Positions 15,843 to 25,200 of a DNA stretch of 64,000 nt are shown here, piece after piece. Numbering within the stretch: position 1 is the stretch's first letter; the number at the start of each line of letters is the position of its first letter. The DNA is from Hyphomicrobium_A sp039933175 (GTDB taxonomy: Bacteria; Pseudomonadota; Alphaproteobacteria; Rhizobiales; Hyphomicrobiaceae): the NCBI GenBank assembly GCA_039933175.1, contig JBDTOR010000001.1:1-64000 (forward strand), given 5' to 3'. The notes beneath the pieces are model-generated. The model did not search any database. It had not been told where the DNA came from and saw nothing but the letters and a program-made list of their open reading frames with translations. The position numbers and the translations under genes were made by a program.

Positions 15843-18287
15843 ATGCTCGTCATATTCAGCGTGCTGCTGCGAGCGCTTGAGCTATTGGTGCTCCTGCCGT
15901 TCCGTATATTGCATGTCCTCCTTGACCGCGTTGCCTTCAACCCGCGTCTTGGGCCGCTGCGCTACGTCGCCGGCGCCGGGATCGCCTATATCTCCCTTGC
16001 CCTGCTGCTGGTCTACGTGCTGGCGCCTATTCGCGGTGCCGTTGGGCACTATACGCTGGGCGAGAAGCTGCACTACGACGCCGAGCGCTGGCTGGCGACC
16101 GCCATATACGACGTACGCGGCAGTTTCGTCGGCACCTTCGATCCGCGCCTCGATAGCCTGCGGGACGTGAACTACACCAGCGAAGCAATCGATCTCGGCG
16201 ACTACGTCGCCAACCCCGACCACAAGTCGATCCCCGTCCGCGAGGTACCCGACCCCTATTGGCAGTGCCTCGTCTATCACGAGGACCGCAACCTCGGAGG
16301 CGTCCTCAATCCGTTCGGCATCGACCTGCCAGGCGTCCTGAAAATCCCGTTCTCCACCGTGCGCCGCTCGATCGCCGCCAAGCGCCTGGTGCTCGGCGTC
16401 GGCGGATCGACGCTCGCCATGCAATTCGTGCGCGTCATCTACAAGACGCCTCCCGGCGTTCACGAGGGCGCGCTCGTCAAGCTGAAGCGCAAGCTGGGCG
16501 AGTGGTGGCTCGCTCCGGTGGTCTACCGCGAGCTCACCGGGGGCGGCGACAACACCGCCTTGAAGCAATGGGCGGCCAATCACCTATGGCTCGCCCAGCG
16601 GACCGGCGGATCGCCATTGCACGGCATCGAGCTCGCCAGCCGCATCGTGTTCGGCAAGGAGACCGCCGACCTGTCGATCGCCGAGCAGTTCGTGCTCGCC
16701 TCCGCCGTCAATCGCCCGATCATCCTGATGGAGGGCAGCGAGCGGCTGAACGCCGTGCGGCTCGACCGCTGGCGCTACCTGACGGAGGTGCGGGCGCGCA
16801 TGTGCGCGCAGAAGCTGATCGAGGATGAAGCACTGCAAAAGCAGGTCGTGTTCGATCTGTTCGCCATGGCGGCGGGACCGCCCGACCCGAAGATCAAACC
16901 GAGGCTGCAGGATGCGCTGGCCAAGTATGCCCCGGCGCTTGTCCAAACCGCGCAAGCCAATCCGGTCATTCGCGCCAACGTGCTGATGCCGGCCGCCCGC
17001 TACGGCATCCGTGAAGAGATGAAGCAGCGTTACGGCTTTGCCTGGCGCGACCACGTGCGCGGCATCACGACGACGTTTGACGCCGTGTCGAACTTGGCGT
17101 TCAGCGAAACGGCGCGCCAGCGTCTGGCAGAGATCGACGCCAAGTACGCCGACAAGATCGATGCCGGATTCACGCTCGATCCGGCCAAGATCACCGACGA
17201 GAGGCCGAGCCCAGGCGTCATCGTCGTTGCCGCGAATGCCACCGGCGAGATCGTCCGCTATTTCGAACAAGGGCAGACCGCGTCCTACTTCGGCTCCCCG
17301 TTCGCGCGCGAGACGGCGACCGGCTACTACGACAGCGGGCGCGAAAGCCGCATGGTCGCCTCGACCGGAAAGATCATTGCCGCCATAGCCATCGCCAACA
17401 CGCTGCGCGATACGCCCCAGTCGCTCTATCCCGACACCAAAGCACCCGCGCAGGGTCTCGAGACGTGCTCCAAAGGCGAGGAGCATCATGGTCGGCGGGC
17501 CCTCGTCGCCTTCGCCTGCTCGCTCAACGATCCGCTGATGCACCGGACGGCCCAGGTTGGTCAGGCGCGCGTGCAAAAGCTCATCGACGAACTCGGCTTC
17601 AATATGCCGCCGACCAATGCCGACGGCAGCGGCACGCCGCCCTCCACTGCCGTCGTCCTCGGCCAAGTTGCAGCCGCGCCGCGGCGCGTGCACCACCTCG
17701 CCGGCATCGTGCTGGCAAGCCTCATCGGCCGTGGCGCGACGCCGCTGCAAGCGCCGACGCTGATCAAGAGCTACGACTTCACCGCCGCCGACGCTCACGC
17801 CGAGCCGGTGACGGGCAAGGTCACGCCGAACAAGATCATCCGCACCGCCGGACGCGGCTTCGTGCGCTCCGTGCTGCAAGGTCCGCTTTGTTACGAAGCG
17901 GGCGGCAAGCCGACCGGGACGCTCAAGGATCTGTCCGGCTGGTGCGCGGCGCGCCGCCCAGGCGTGAAGCTTCACTTCGCCAAGACCGGCACGCAGGTGA
18001 CCGAGGACGTCAACGCCACCGTCGACGCGTGGATCACCGGCGGGCTGCAATTTGCGAACGGCGCCGCTTATTCCTACGTCGTCGTGGTCGGCACCGGCTC
18101 GGCGCGCGAGCCGTGGGCGCGCAGCCTGCACGCCGCGCAGGTCGCGGTGCCTTTGCTGGACGCATTGCTGACCGACCTCGAAGCGGAAGCGACCGGCCGC
18201 AAGCGCCCCCCTTCGTCGCCCGCCAAGACGAAGGCGCCGGCCGCCGCGGCTGCTGCAAAAAAATCAGCCAAGCTCACGGCCAACTGA
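15843..18287 (+). CDS. Divergent bifunctional penicillin-binding protein (transglycosylase/transpeptidase)
   Basis: An 814-residue class A PBP-like protein that should polymerise and cross-link peptidoglycan at the outer face of the inner membrane. Two N-terminal hydrophobic segments (about 5-25 and 40-62) precede a GT51-like domain with HEDRN near residue 146, GGSTLAMQ near 190 and RKLGE near 218. Both expected catalytic glutamates remain, but the usual ED-xx-F-xx-H-xG signature is altered. The transpeptidase part has STGK near 508, SLN near 560 and KTG near 714. The tail is Ala/Lys/Pro-rich. The spacing between transpeptidase motifs and the altered GT motifs place it outside the PBP1a/1b/1c types. 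Start ATG 15843 follows GAGCGGCAGGTC. Confidence 0.8.
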   Translation: MLVIFSVLLRALELLVLLPFRILHVLLDRVAFNPRLGPLRYVAGAGIAYISLALLLVYVLAPIRGAVGHYTLGEKLHYDAERWLATAIYDVRGSFVGTFDPRLDSLRDVNYTSEAIDLGDYVANPDHKSIPVREVPDPYWQCLVYHEDRNLGGVLNPFGIDLPGVLKIPFSTVRRSIAAKRLVLGVGGSTLAMQFVRVIYKTPPGVHEGALVKLKRKLGEWWLAPVVYRELTGGGDNTALKQWAANHLWLAQRTGGSPLHGIELASRIVFGKETADLSIAEQFVLASAVNRPIILMEGSERLNAVRLDRWRYLTEVRARMCAQKLIEDEALQKQVVFDLFAMAAGPPDPKIKPRLQDALAKYAPALVQTAQANPVIRANVLMPAARYGIREEMKQRYGFAWRDHVRGITTTFDAVSNLAFSETARQRLAEIDAKYADKIDAGFTLDPAKITDERPSPGVIVVAANATGEIVRYFEQGQTASYFGSPFARETATGYYDSGRESRMVASTGKIIAAIAIANTLRDTPQSLYPDTKAPAQGLETCSKGEEHHGRRALVAFACSLNDPLMHRTAQVGQARVQKLIDELGFNMPPTNADGSGTPPSTAVVLGQVAAAPRRVHHLAGIVLASLIGRGATPLQAPTLIKSYDFTAADAHAEPVTGKVTPNKIIRTAGRGFVRSVLQGPLCYEAGGKPTGTLKDLSGWCAARRPGVKLHFAKTGTQVTEDVNATVDAWITGGLQFANGAAYSYVVVVGTGSAREPWARSLHAAQVAVPLLDALLTDLEAEATGRKRPPSSPAKTKAPAAAAAAKKSAKLTAN

Positions 18288-18687
18288 CGCCCCTACTGTC
18301 ATCCGGGGCGATGCGACGGCGGCTGCCGGAGCGAGACCCGGTATCCAGTGGCCAAGGGCGCAGCTCCTTATTTGAGGAGGCTTCGCCACGCCTTGCGCTG
18401 GCTCCCGGATAACGGCTCGCTAACGCTCAACACATCCGGGATGACAGTGCAATCGCACCGACTGACTTCAGCTGTGCGAGACTTTGGAGCGGCGGCGTTC
18501 CGCCACCGAGGCGCCGTACTGGCGACAAAAACCGCGCCTACCAAGGCGATGGATCACTTACCGGCACGACGGAAGACACTGAACGGCGAAAGAGGCGTTT
18601 CGCGCATTCGGTGGTGGGCGGTCCCGCGCGCTAATGGCGTTGCGGGTCGGCGACCACCTGTGCGCCGATCGGTTGAGCAGGTCACCC
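18288..18687. other. Intergenic region with REP-like element
   Basis: About 400 bases between the PBP gene and the next gene. The first half holds an imperfect inverted-repeat element (18296-18447). The rest shows nothing I can name. The downstream frame is open from 18634, but the extra residues look non-coding. Confidence 0.4.
18296..18447. repeat. REP-like intergenic repeat (CTGTCATCC...GGATGACAG)
   Basis: The outer arms CTGTCATCCGGGG (18296-18308) and CATCCGGGATGACAG (18433-18447) are imperfect inverted copies, with further CCGGTATCCAG/GCTCCCGGATAAC similarity inside. The GTCATCCCGG-type core recurs at 54431-54584 in this window. Elements built on this core are common between genes in Hyphomicrobiales genomes; their role is not settled. 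This copy looks decayed. Confidence 0.55.
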
Positions 18688-21297
18688 ATGTCGTTAAGGA
18701 CGGGCGCGCCATGGTCGCGCACGAGATCCACCACCGGCGGCTTCGGTCATAGCCATGAGGCATCCGCCGATTGGTCCGAGCCGGAAGCGGCCAAGCGCGA
18801 CTATAAAAAGCTGTTCCTGATTGTCGGCCTGGCCGGCCTTTCGTGGGTCGCGACCTATGTCGGCATGCTGGAGCTGATCGAGTCCAACATGGGCTCGCTG
18901 CCGATCTTGCATAAGCTGATCATCGGCTTCTCGGTCGCCATGCTGATGACTATGGTGGTCTGGTTGCTCGACCAGATGTTCTCGCAGGTCGACTGGTTCA
19001 CGCGGCTTGCCTACCTCTTCGGCTACGTCTTCCTGTCGATCATCTCCATTGGGTTCGGTTTCGGCTTCTATTGGAAAGTGCTGGAAAGCCGTTCGGAAGC
19101 CGCCCGCTCAGCGGAAAGCGCGGTCGGCCAGGTACAGTCCTCGCTCTACGGCGCCTCGACGCGGCTGGAGCAGTTGCAGGCTACGCTCGTTCAGCTGTCG
19201 GCCATGTCGACCGACAAGGCGGCGATCGAGCGCGACAAGGGCACCTCGTGCCCCAACAGCTCGCCCGGCGACGGGCCGCGCCGCAAGATGCGCGATGAGG
19301 ACGCCGCACGCTTCAATTTCGCCTCCCAATTCGTCAAGGGGCGCGTCACTGCCATCAAGGGCGACATGGGCGCGCTCGACACCGAACTGGCCAAGATCGT
19401 CTCCAACGATGCCTCGACCATCGACGCGGTGAGCGGCACCCGCAACGATTTTATGCGCTCGCTCGGCCGCCGGCTCGACATGACGGTGACGGGATTCAAC
19501 GCCTTCCGCACCGATCCCCAGCTGCGCCAGATCCGTACCGACCTCGCCGATCGCGCCGAGCGGACCACCATCGACATGGGCAACGGCAAGTCCATCACCT
19601 GCCCAGACAGCCAGTTGCAGGTCGCCCTGCGCGGCGTCGTGCGCGCGATCGACCAGCTACCTACTTTGGAGAAGCCCGAGATCGCTGCCGTCGAAGGCTC
19701 GGAAGCGACCATCGAAGCTTTCCGCCGCCTGACAGCGACCTTCTTCGGTCTGTTGTCGTTCGAGCTTCCACCGTCCGCCGATGAGTTGCGCCAGCTACAA
19801 CAGAAGGCCGTGCAATCGATCGACAACCCGGCTGCCTTGCACGCCCTCAACAACGAGTCCGTCGGCCTGTCGAAGCGCGACTACATTCCGCTCGGCGTCG
19901 CCGTTTTCGTCGATCTGTGCCTCCTCCTTGTCTCGATTGGGCGTCCCATGAACCGTTTTGTCGCCACCCGCCAAAGCATGATCGAAGCCGAGCGCGGCCC
20001 GGTGTTTCCCATCCTGTCGCGCTTTTCGGAGATCCATAACCACGAGGAGATGCGGCGCACGTTCGATGTGTTCCGCGAGGTGATCTTCGAATCGGGCGGG
20101 ACCTACTACGTCGCCGTGCCGCTCAACGCACCACGCGGCCATCCGCTGCGCGAGCAGTTGCGCCGTGACGCACAGGCGCTCGCCAACCTTTGCTATGCGC
20201 TGGAGGGCCAGGGCGTGCTCACGCGGCCGTGGAAAATCGCCCCGGGGCTGGTCGCCCGCCGCAAGCTGCGCCGCCAGGGCAGCAAGTTCATCGAGTGCTA
20301 TCGCGACAACTACGTGGCGCCCATTCCGCGCGCCGGGCGTGCGCTAATGGCCATGTTCATGTCCGACCGCAAAGGCGAGGAGAGCCCCGCCTTCCGCATC
20401 TACGCCTTCAAGAAGGGTGCCTGGCCGGAAATGATCCTCGGCGCCGTCATGGGTGCCGCCGGACGCATCGAGGCGGAGCGCCGCCAGCAGCAGCAAGTGA
20501 CGCCGACGGTCGAAGAGATCGCCGAAGTGCGGAGCGAATTCGAGCGTTCGATCAACGATCCACGGACCTCGCGGCGCACCGGCGTCGAGCTACCGGGGCT
20601 CGATCCCGATTTGATGGTCCGCCGGCGCACCCGCCCCAATATCTTCAAGCATCGCCCGGGCGCCGTCCACGAACCCGTCGATCGCCGCCGCCACGCGCTG
20701 CCGATGGGGCCTTCGTTCGAGGAGCGCCGTCGTGAACCTGTCACCCGCACGGTCGATGCAGCCGCGGACGAGGCCTATCGCCAGCGATTTGGCAATTATG
20801 CTGGGCTCGCAGAGGCCGAGCTGACCACTTACCGCGATCTCGACGACAACGCGCCGGAGCACGCCAACAGCAACACGGCGCGTACAGCTCCGGGTGCCGA
20901 TGAGGAGGCCGTCGTCGTGCCGTTTCCGACGCCGTCCGCCGCCCCATCATCCTTTGCCGAGCGCATCGCCACGGCATTGGCCGCCGAGCCGTCGCCGGAA
21001 TCGGGCGATTCGCGCCCCAGTATCGGCGTCGAACTGCGCCGCGAAACGGCGACGTTCCGCATCCCCGTGAGCGAAGCATCGCTCCCCGAGGCGCTGAAAA
21101 AGCTTGCTGGCGGCTCGACGCGCATCGTTAGCGAAACGCCAGCCCTGGCACGGCTCGAACCGCCGTCCGCGGCCGATTCACTTGAGCTTGCGGCCGAGGA
21201 AACGCAGGCGATCGCGCTGTACGACGAATCGCTTCCACAGGAAATCGACCTTGCGGACTTCGATCCGCCACGCGTGCTCCGCAGGATGGTGGATTAA
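18688..21297 (+). CDS. Large membrane protein of unknown function
   Basis: I do not recognise this 869-residue protein. Three closely spaced hydrophobic segments occupy about residues 42-125 (GLAGLSWVATYVGML, GFSVAMLMTMVVWLL, LAYLFGYVFLSIISIGFGFGF). They are followed by a long helical, coiled-coil-like region rich in Glu/Gln/Arg with a cysteine pair, and a fourth segment near 395-415 (YIPLGVAVFVDLCLLLVSIG). The remaining 450 residues should be cytoplasmic: a folded part up to about 640, then a Pro/Glu/Ala-rich disordered tail. The layout resembles a membrane-anchored scaffold. The ATG at 18688 follows AGGT; a longer frame from 18634 is possible but less likely. Confidence 0.62.
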   Translation: MSLRTGAPWSRTRSTTGGFGHSHEASADWSEPEAAKRDYKKLFLIVGLAGLSWVATYVGMLELIESNMGSLPILHKLIIGFSVAMLMTMVVWLLDQMFSQVDWFTRLAYLFGYVFLSIISIGFGFGFYWKVLESRSEAARSAESAVGQVQSSLYGASTRLEQLQATLVQLSAMSTDKAAIERDKGTSCPNSSPGDGPRRKMRDEDAARFNFASQFVKGRVTAIKGDMGALDTELAKIVSNDASTIDAVSGTRNDFMRSLGRRLDMTVTGFNAFRTDPQLRQIRTDLADRAERTTIDMGNGKSITCPDSQLQVALRGVVRAIDQLPTLEKPEIAAVEGSEATIEAFRRLTATFFGLLSFELPPSADELRQLQQKAVQSIDNPAALHALNNESVGLSKRDYIPLGVAVFVDLCLLLVSIGRPMNRFVATRQSMIEAERGPVFPILSRFSEIHNHEEMRRTFDVFREVIFESGGTYYVAVPLNAPRGHPLREQLRRDAQALANLCYALEGQGVLTRPWKIAPGLVARRKLRRQGSKFIECYRDNYVAPIPRAGRALMAMFMSDRKGEESPAFRIYAFKKGAWPEMILGAVMGAAGRIEAERRQQQQVTPTVEEIAEVRSEFERSINDPRTSRRTGVELPGLDPDLMVRRRTRPNIFKHRPGAVHEPVDRRRHALPMGPSFEERRREPVTRTVDAAADEAYRQRFGNYAGLAEAELTTYRDLDDNAPEHANSNTARTAPGADEEAVVVPFPTPSAAPSSFAERIATALAAEPSPESGDSRPSIGVELRRETATFRIPVSEASLPEALKKLAGGSTRIVSETPALARLEPPSAADSLELAAEETQAIALYDESLPQEIDLADFDPPRVLRRMVD

Positions 21298-21450
21298 GCC
21301 GTTGTCGGAGCATGAGGGAACCTGCTCATGGCGAGGCGCTCCGCAACACTTGCTTAACCGAAATGTCAGCTTAATAGCCGGCAACAGCAACACACCCCGG
21401 GTGGGACATGTCTCGCGCTTCGATCTCGGGCAAAAAGGGGGACCTCGGTC

Positions 21451-22035
21451 ATGTCCATTGAAACGCCTTCACTGCTCCATGGCCTGTCCATTGCCGAGAA
21501 AGTTTCGAAGCTGAGCGCCTTCATCGGCGAAGATCTCGATTCGCGCTCGATGCATGGAATTCACGTCGCCGGCGGCTGCTATCTGCTGATCGCCCGCTCG
21601 CCGGAAAGCCCGGTGGCGCAGGCGCTGCAAGCTCACGCCGGACGCCTCACCGGCCTCGGCATCCGCGTTCGCGCGATTTTCACCGAAATCGATTCCGCCA
21701 AGCCCGCGCATTTGATGGCGCCCTTCTCGGTGCCGAGCGAGTGCCGTCTGGCCCGCGACCTGCGCCTGCTCGCCGCCCATGAACAGCTGACGCTGACGCC
21801 CACCTGCACTTGGGTTGGCGACTGCATGCGCCGCGACCCCGGCAAGCGCGACGCTCTGGAACGCTTCGCCCCCAACTGCGCCCAGACTGGCGCTCATGCC
21901 ATCCGTTCGTTCGAGAGCCTGTGGCGCGCCACGGTGCCCGTCTATGCGATGCCGGCGATGACCGCCGCGCTTGCACAGATGCCCGAGCTTGCCGGCGCCG
22001 GCGAGACGCTGCCCGAAGGTATGCGCCGCCAGTAA
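21451..22035 (+). CDS. Conserved hypothetical protein
   Basis: A 194-residue soluble protein without signal peptide. It shows an alternating alpha/beta look (HGIHVAGGCYLLIARSPES, LTGLGIRVRAIFTEID), several cysteines (ECRLARD, TPTCTWVGDCMRRDPGKRD, PNCAQTG) and a Pro/Ala/Met-rich C-terminus. The CTWVGDCMRRDP segment could be a metal or redox site, but this is a guess. A strong GGGGGA ribosome binding site precedes the ATG. It may be co-transcribed with the membrane protein upstream. I cannot name a family. Confidence 0.6.
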   Translation: MSIETPSLLHGLSIAEKVSKLSAFIGEDLDSRSMHGIHVAGGCYLLIARSPESPVAQALQAHAGRLTGLGIRVRAIFTEIDSAKPAHLMAPFSVPSECRLARDLRLLAAHEQLTLTPTCTWVGDCMRRDPGKRDALERFAPNCAQTGAHAIRSFESLWRATVPVYAMPAMTAALAQMPELAGAGETLPEGMRRQ

Positions 22036-22069
22036 CGGCTCGTTAAAATCGCTAAGTCGGTTACCTTTG

Positions 22070-22097
22070 CGAGGCCGGTGCGAAAGCGCCGGCCTCG
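22070..22097 (+). terminator. 12-bp hairpin with GAAA tetraloop
   Basis: CGAGGCCGGTGC (22070-22081), loop GAAA, GCGCCGGCCTCG (22086-22097): twelve pairs including one G-T, closed by a stable GNRA tetraloop. It starts 34 bases after the stop of the upstream gene and probably ends its transcript. The T-run that follows is weak. Confidence 0.6.
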
Positions 22098-22265
22098 TTC
22101 GCGTTTGCAGCTCGGATGCAAGCGGACGCAAGAGGCGGAAACTGGCGATAACGCCGGGCTTATCGCCGCCGCATGCACATTGGACCCTGATCGCCTTCAC
22201 CGGAACATTCCCTTTGTCGATAATGGCCTTGGATCGTTTCGGCTCAGACCTTCAGGGTGGCCACC

Positions 22266-25200
22266 ATGCCGTTGCTCGCGCGCCTGCTCCTCGCATTCAG
22301 TCTTCTCTTTCCGCTGGCGCCCGCGATGGCACAGCAGCAATCCCAAGCGGTGCACCCCTTCGCTCACCAGGGCGTCAAGGAAGATGCGCAACGCTACGAG
22401 ACGTACCTCAAGTCAAACTGGAAACTCTCCGGCAAGCCCGCGACCGAGTTGCGCCGTGATGGCGAGCGGATGCTGCGTGTCGACCCGCGCGCCGCCTCGC
22501 GCAGCTTCGCCGGCGCCGTCGTCTCCGACAACACTGACGCTGACGCCTGGATCGGGCTTGCGCGCGCACTGCTCGCTATCTCGCCCGACCCGAACAAGGA
22601 CAGCGAGCGCTACGACCTTCCGGTGAATGGCTCCGGCGCCGCCTACCTCGCTTACGAGCGCGCGCAGGGCGATCCGCAGAAGGCCCGCGCCCTCGCCGTG
22701 CTCGGCGATGCGTTGCAGCGGCGCTCCTACTGGCGCCCGGCCATCGAGGCGCTGAAAACCAGCCTTGCCCTCGCCGACAACGGCGCCGTGCGCGAGACCT
22801 TCGACAAGCTGCGCTCCGAGCACGGCTTCCGCATGACCGACTACAAGGCGGAAGCCGAGTTGGCGGCGCCGCGCCTGTGCCTGCAGTTCTCCGAGGCTCT
22901 CGCCCGCGGCCAGGTCGACTTCGCCAAGTTCGTCTCCGTCGATGGCAAGGATCCGCAAAGCGTCTCGGCCGAGAACGAGCAGCTGTGCATCGACGGCCTC
23001 AGCCACGGCCAGCGCTACCAGGTGCAGATCCGCGCCGGGCTGCCTTCGGCAGTCGAAGAGGATCTGACCAAGAACATCGAGATCGCCGTCTACGTGCCGG
23101 ACCGCAAGCCGTTCGTGCGCTTCTCCGGCAAGTCCTACGTGCTGCCGAGCCGCGGCCAGCAGGGCATTCCGCTCGTCTCCATCAACACCGCCAAGGTCGA
23201 GGTCGAGGTCTACCGCATCGGCGACCGCAATCTCGTCGGCGCGCTGGAGAGCGGCGATTTCCAGCGCCAGCTGCAGAGCTACGAGCTCGAGCAGATCAAG
23301 TCGCGCTCGGGCGAGAAGATCTTCACCGGCTCGATGGACGTGCCGCAGAAGCTGAATGAAGAGATCACCACGGCGCTGCCCGTCACCGATGCCGTCGGCA
23401 CCCTGAAGCCCGGCGTCTATGTGATGATCGCCAAGCCGTCGCAGAAGTCGCGCGAGGACTACAACACCGAGGCGACGCAGTGGTTCATCGTCTCCGACCT
23501 CGGCCTCACCGCCTTCTCCGGGGATGACGGCGTACATGCGTTCGTGCGCTCGCTGGCCGAGACCAATCCCTCGGTCGGCGTCAACGTGAAGCTGATTGCC
23601 CGCAACAACGAGGTACTCGGCACCGCCAAGACGGACGCGCGCGGCTACGCCAAGTTCGACGCCGGCCTGGCGCGTGGCGAAGGTGGTTTGCAGCCGGCGC
23701 TGCTGATGGCGGAAAGCGCCAGCGGCGAATACGCCTTCCTCGACCTCACGTCGGGCGCCTTCGACCTGACCGACCGCGGCGTCAAGGGACGCGAGACGCC
23801 CGGCCCGCTCGATGGCTTCATCTACACCGAGCGCGGCGTCTACCGCCCCGGCGAGGACGTCCACATCGCCGCCCTCGTGCGCGATGCGGCCGGCAAGGCT
23901 GCAACGCTTCCCGTCACGCTTATTGTGACGCGACCCGACGGCGTCGAGCACGCGCGCTACACGCTCAAGGACCGTGGCCTCGGCGGCCGCGACATCACCC
24001 TGCCGCTCGCTGCGTCGTCGCAAACCGGCACGTGGCGCGCCAAGTTGCACACCGATCCCGATAAAGATGCGCTGACGCAGGTCTCGTTCCTGGTCGAGGA
24101 CTTCGTTCCCGAGCGCCTTGACCTCAAGCTCGAGGCGCCGACGGCCGCGCTGTCGCCGCAGGAGACGCAGACCATCAAGGCGACGGGCCGCTATCTGTAC
24201 GGCCCGCCCGCCGCCGACCTCGCTATCGAGGGCGATATTGTCGTCAGGCCGTCGAAGAAGGACGTCGACGGCTACCCCGGCTTCCAGTTCGGCCAGGCCG
24301 ACGAGGCCATCGAGCCGGTGCGCAAGCCGCTCGACGGCGCGACGACCACTGATGCGGAGGGCGTTGCCCAGGTTGCCATTACGCTGCCGCCGGTTACGCA
24401 GACGGCCAAGCCCCTCGAAGCCAGCGTCATCCTGCGCCTGCGCGAGTCGGGCGGTCGCACCATCGAGCGCACCATCACGGTCCCGGTCGACCTCAAGCAG
24501 GCGCGCATGGGCATCAAGCCGCTGTTCAAGGGCAACGACCTCGATGAGAAGCAGACAGCATCGTTCGAGGTCGTGGTGCTCGACAGCGCCGGCAAGCGCG
24601 TTGCAGCCAACGGGCTGAACTGGGTGCTCAACCGCCTCGACAGCAACTGGCAGTGGTACCGCCGCGATGGCCAGTGGAACTACGAGGCCGTGACTCTGAC
24701 GCGTAAGATCGCCGACGGCACGCTAGATGCGACGGCCGACGGCGCATTGCCGAAGATCGAAGCCGGCGTCGATTGGGGCCGCTACAAGCTCGAGATCACC
24801 TCGGCCGATCCCGCCGGTCCGTCGGCCAGCACCACCTTCAATGCCGGCTGGTACACGGCCGCCAGCGAAGCCGAGAGCCCCGAAATCCTCGACGTCGCTC
24901 TCGATCGCGCCAGCTACAAGCCAGGTGAAACGGCCAAGCTGCGCATCGCCACCAAGCACGGCGGCCAAGCGCTCATCTCGGTGTTGTCCGATGGGCTGCT
25001 CTCGCAGCAGGAGATCGATGTCCCCAACGGCGGCGGGGAAGCCGACGTGATGGTGGGCGATAACTGGGGCGCCGGCGCTTACGTCACCGCCATGCTCTAC
25101 CGTCCGCTCGACGAAAGCCTGAAGCGGATGCCGAGTCGCGCCATTGGCGTGCAGTGGCTCGGTCTCGACCAGGCTGCCAACACGCTGAATGTCGAGCTCG

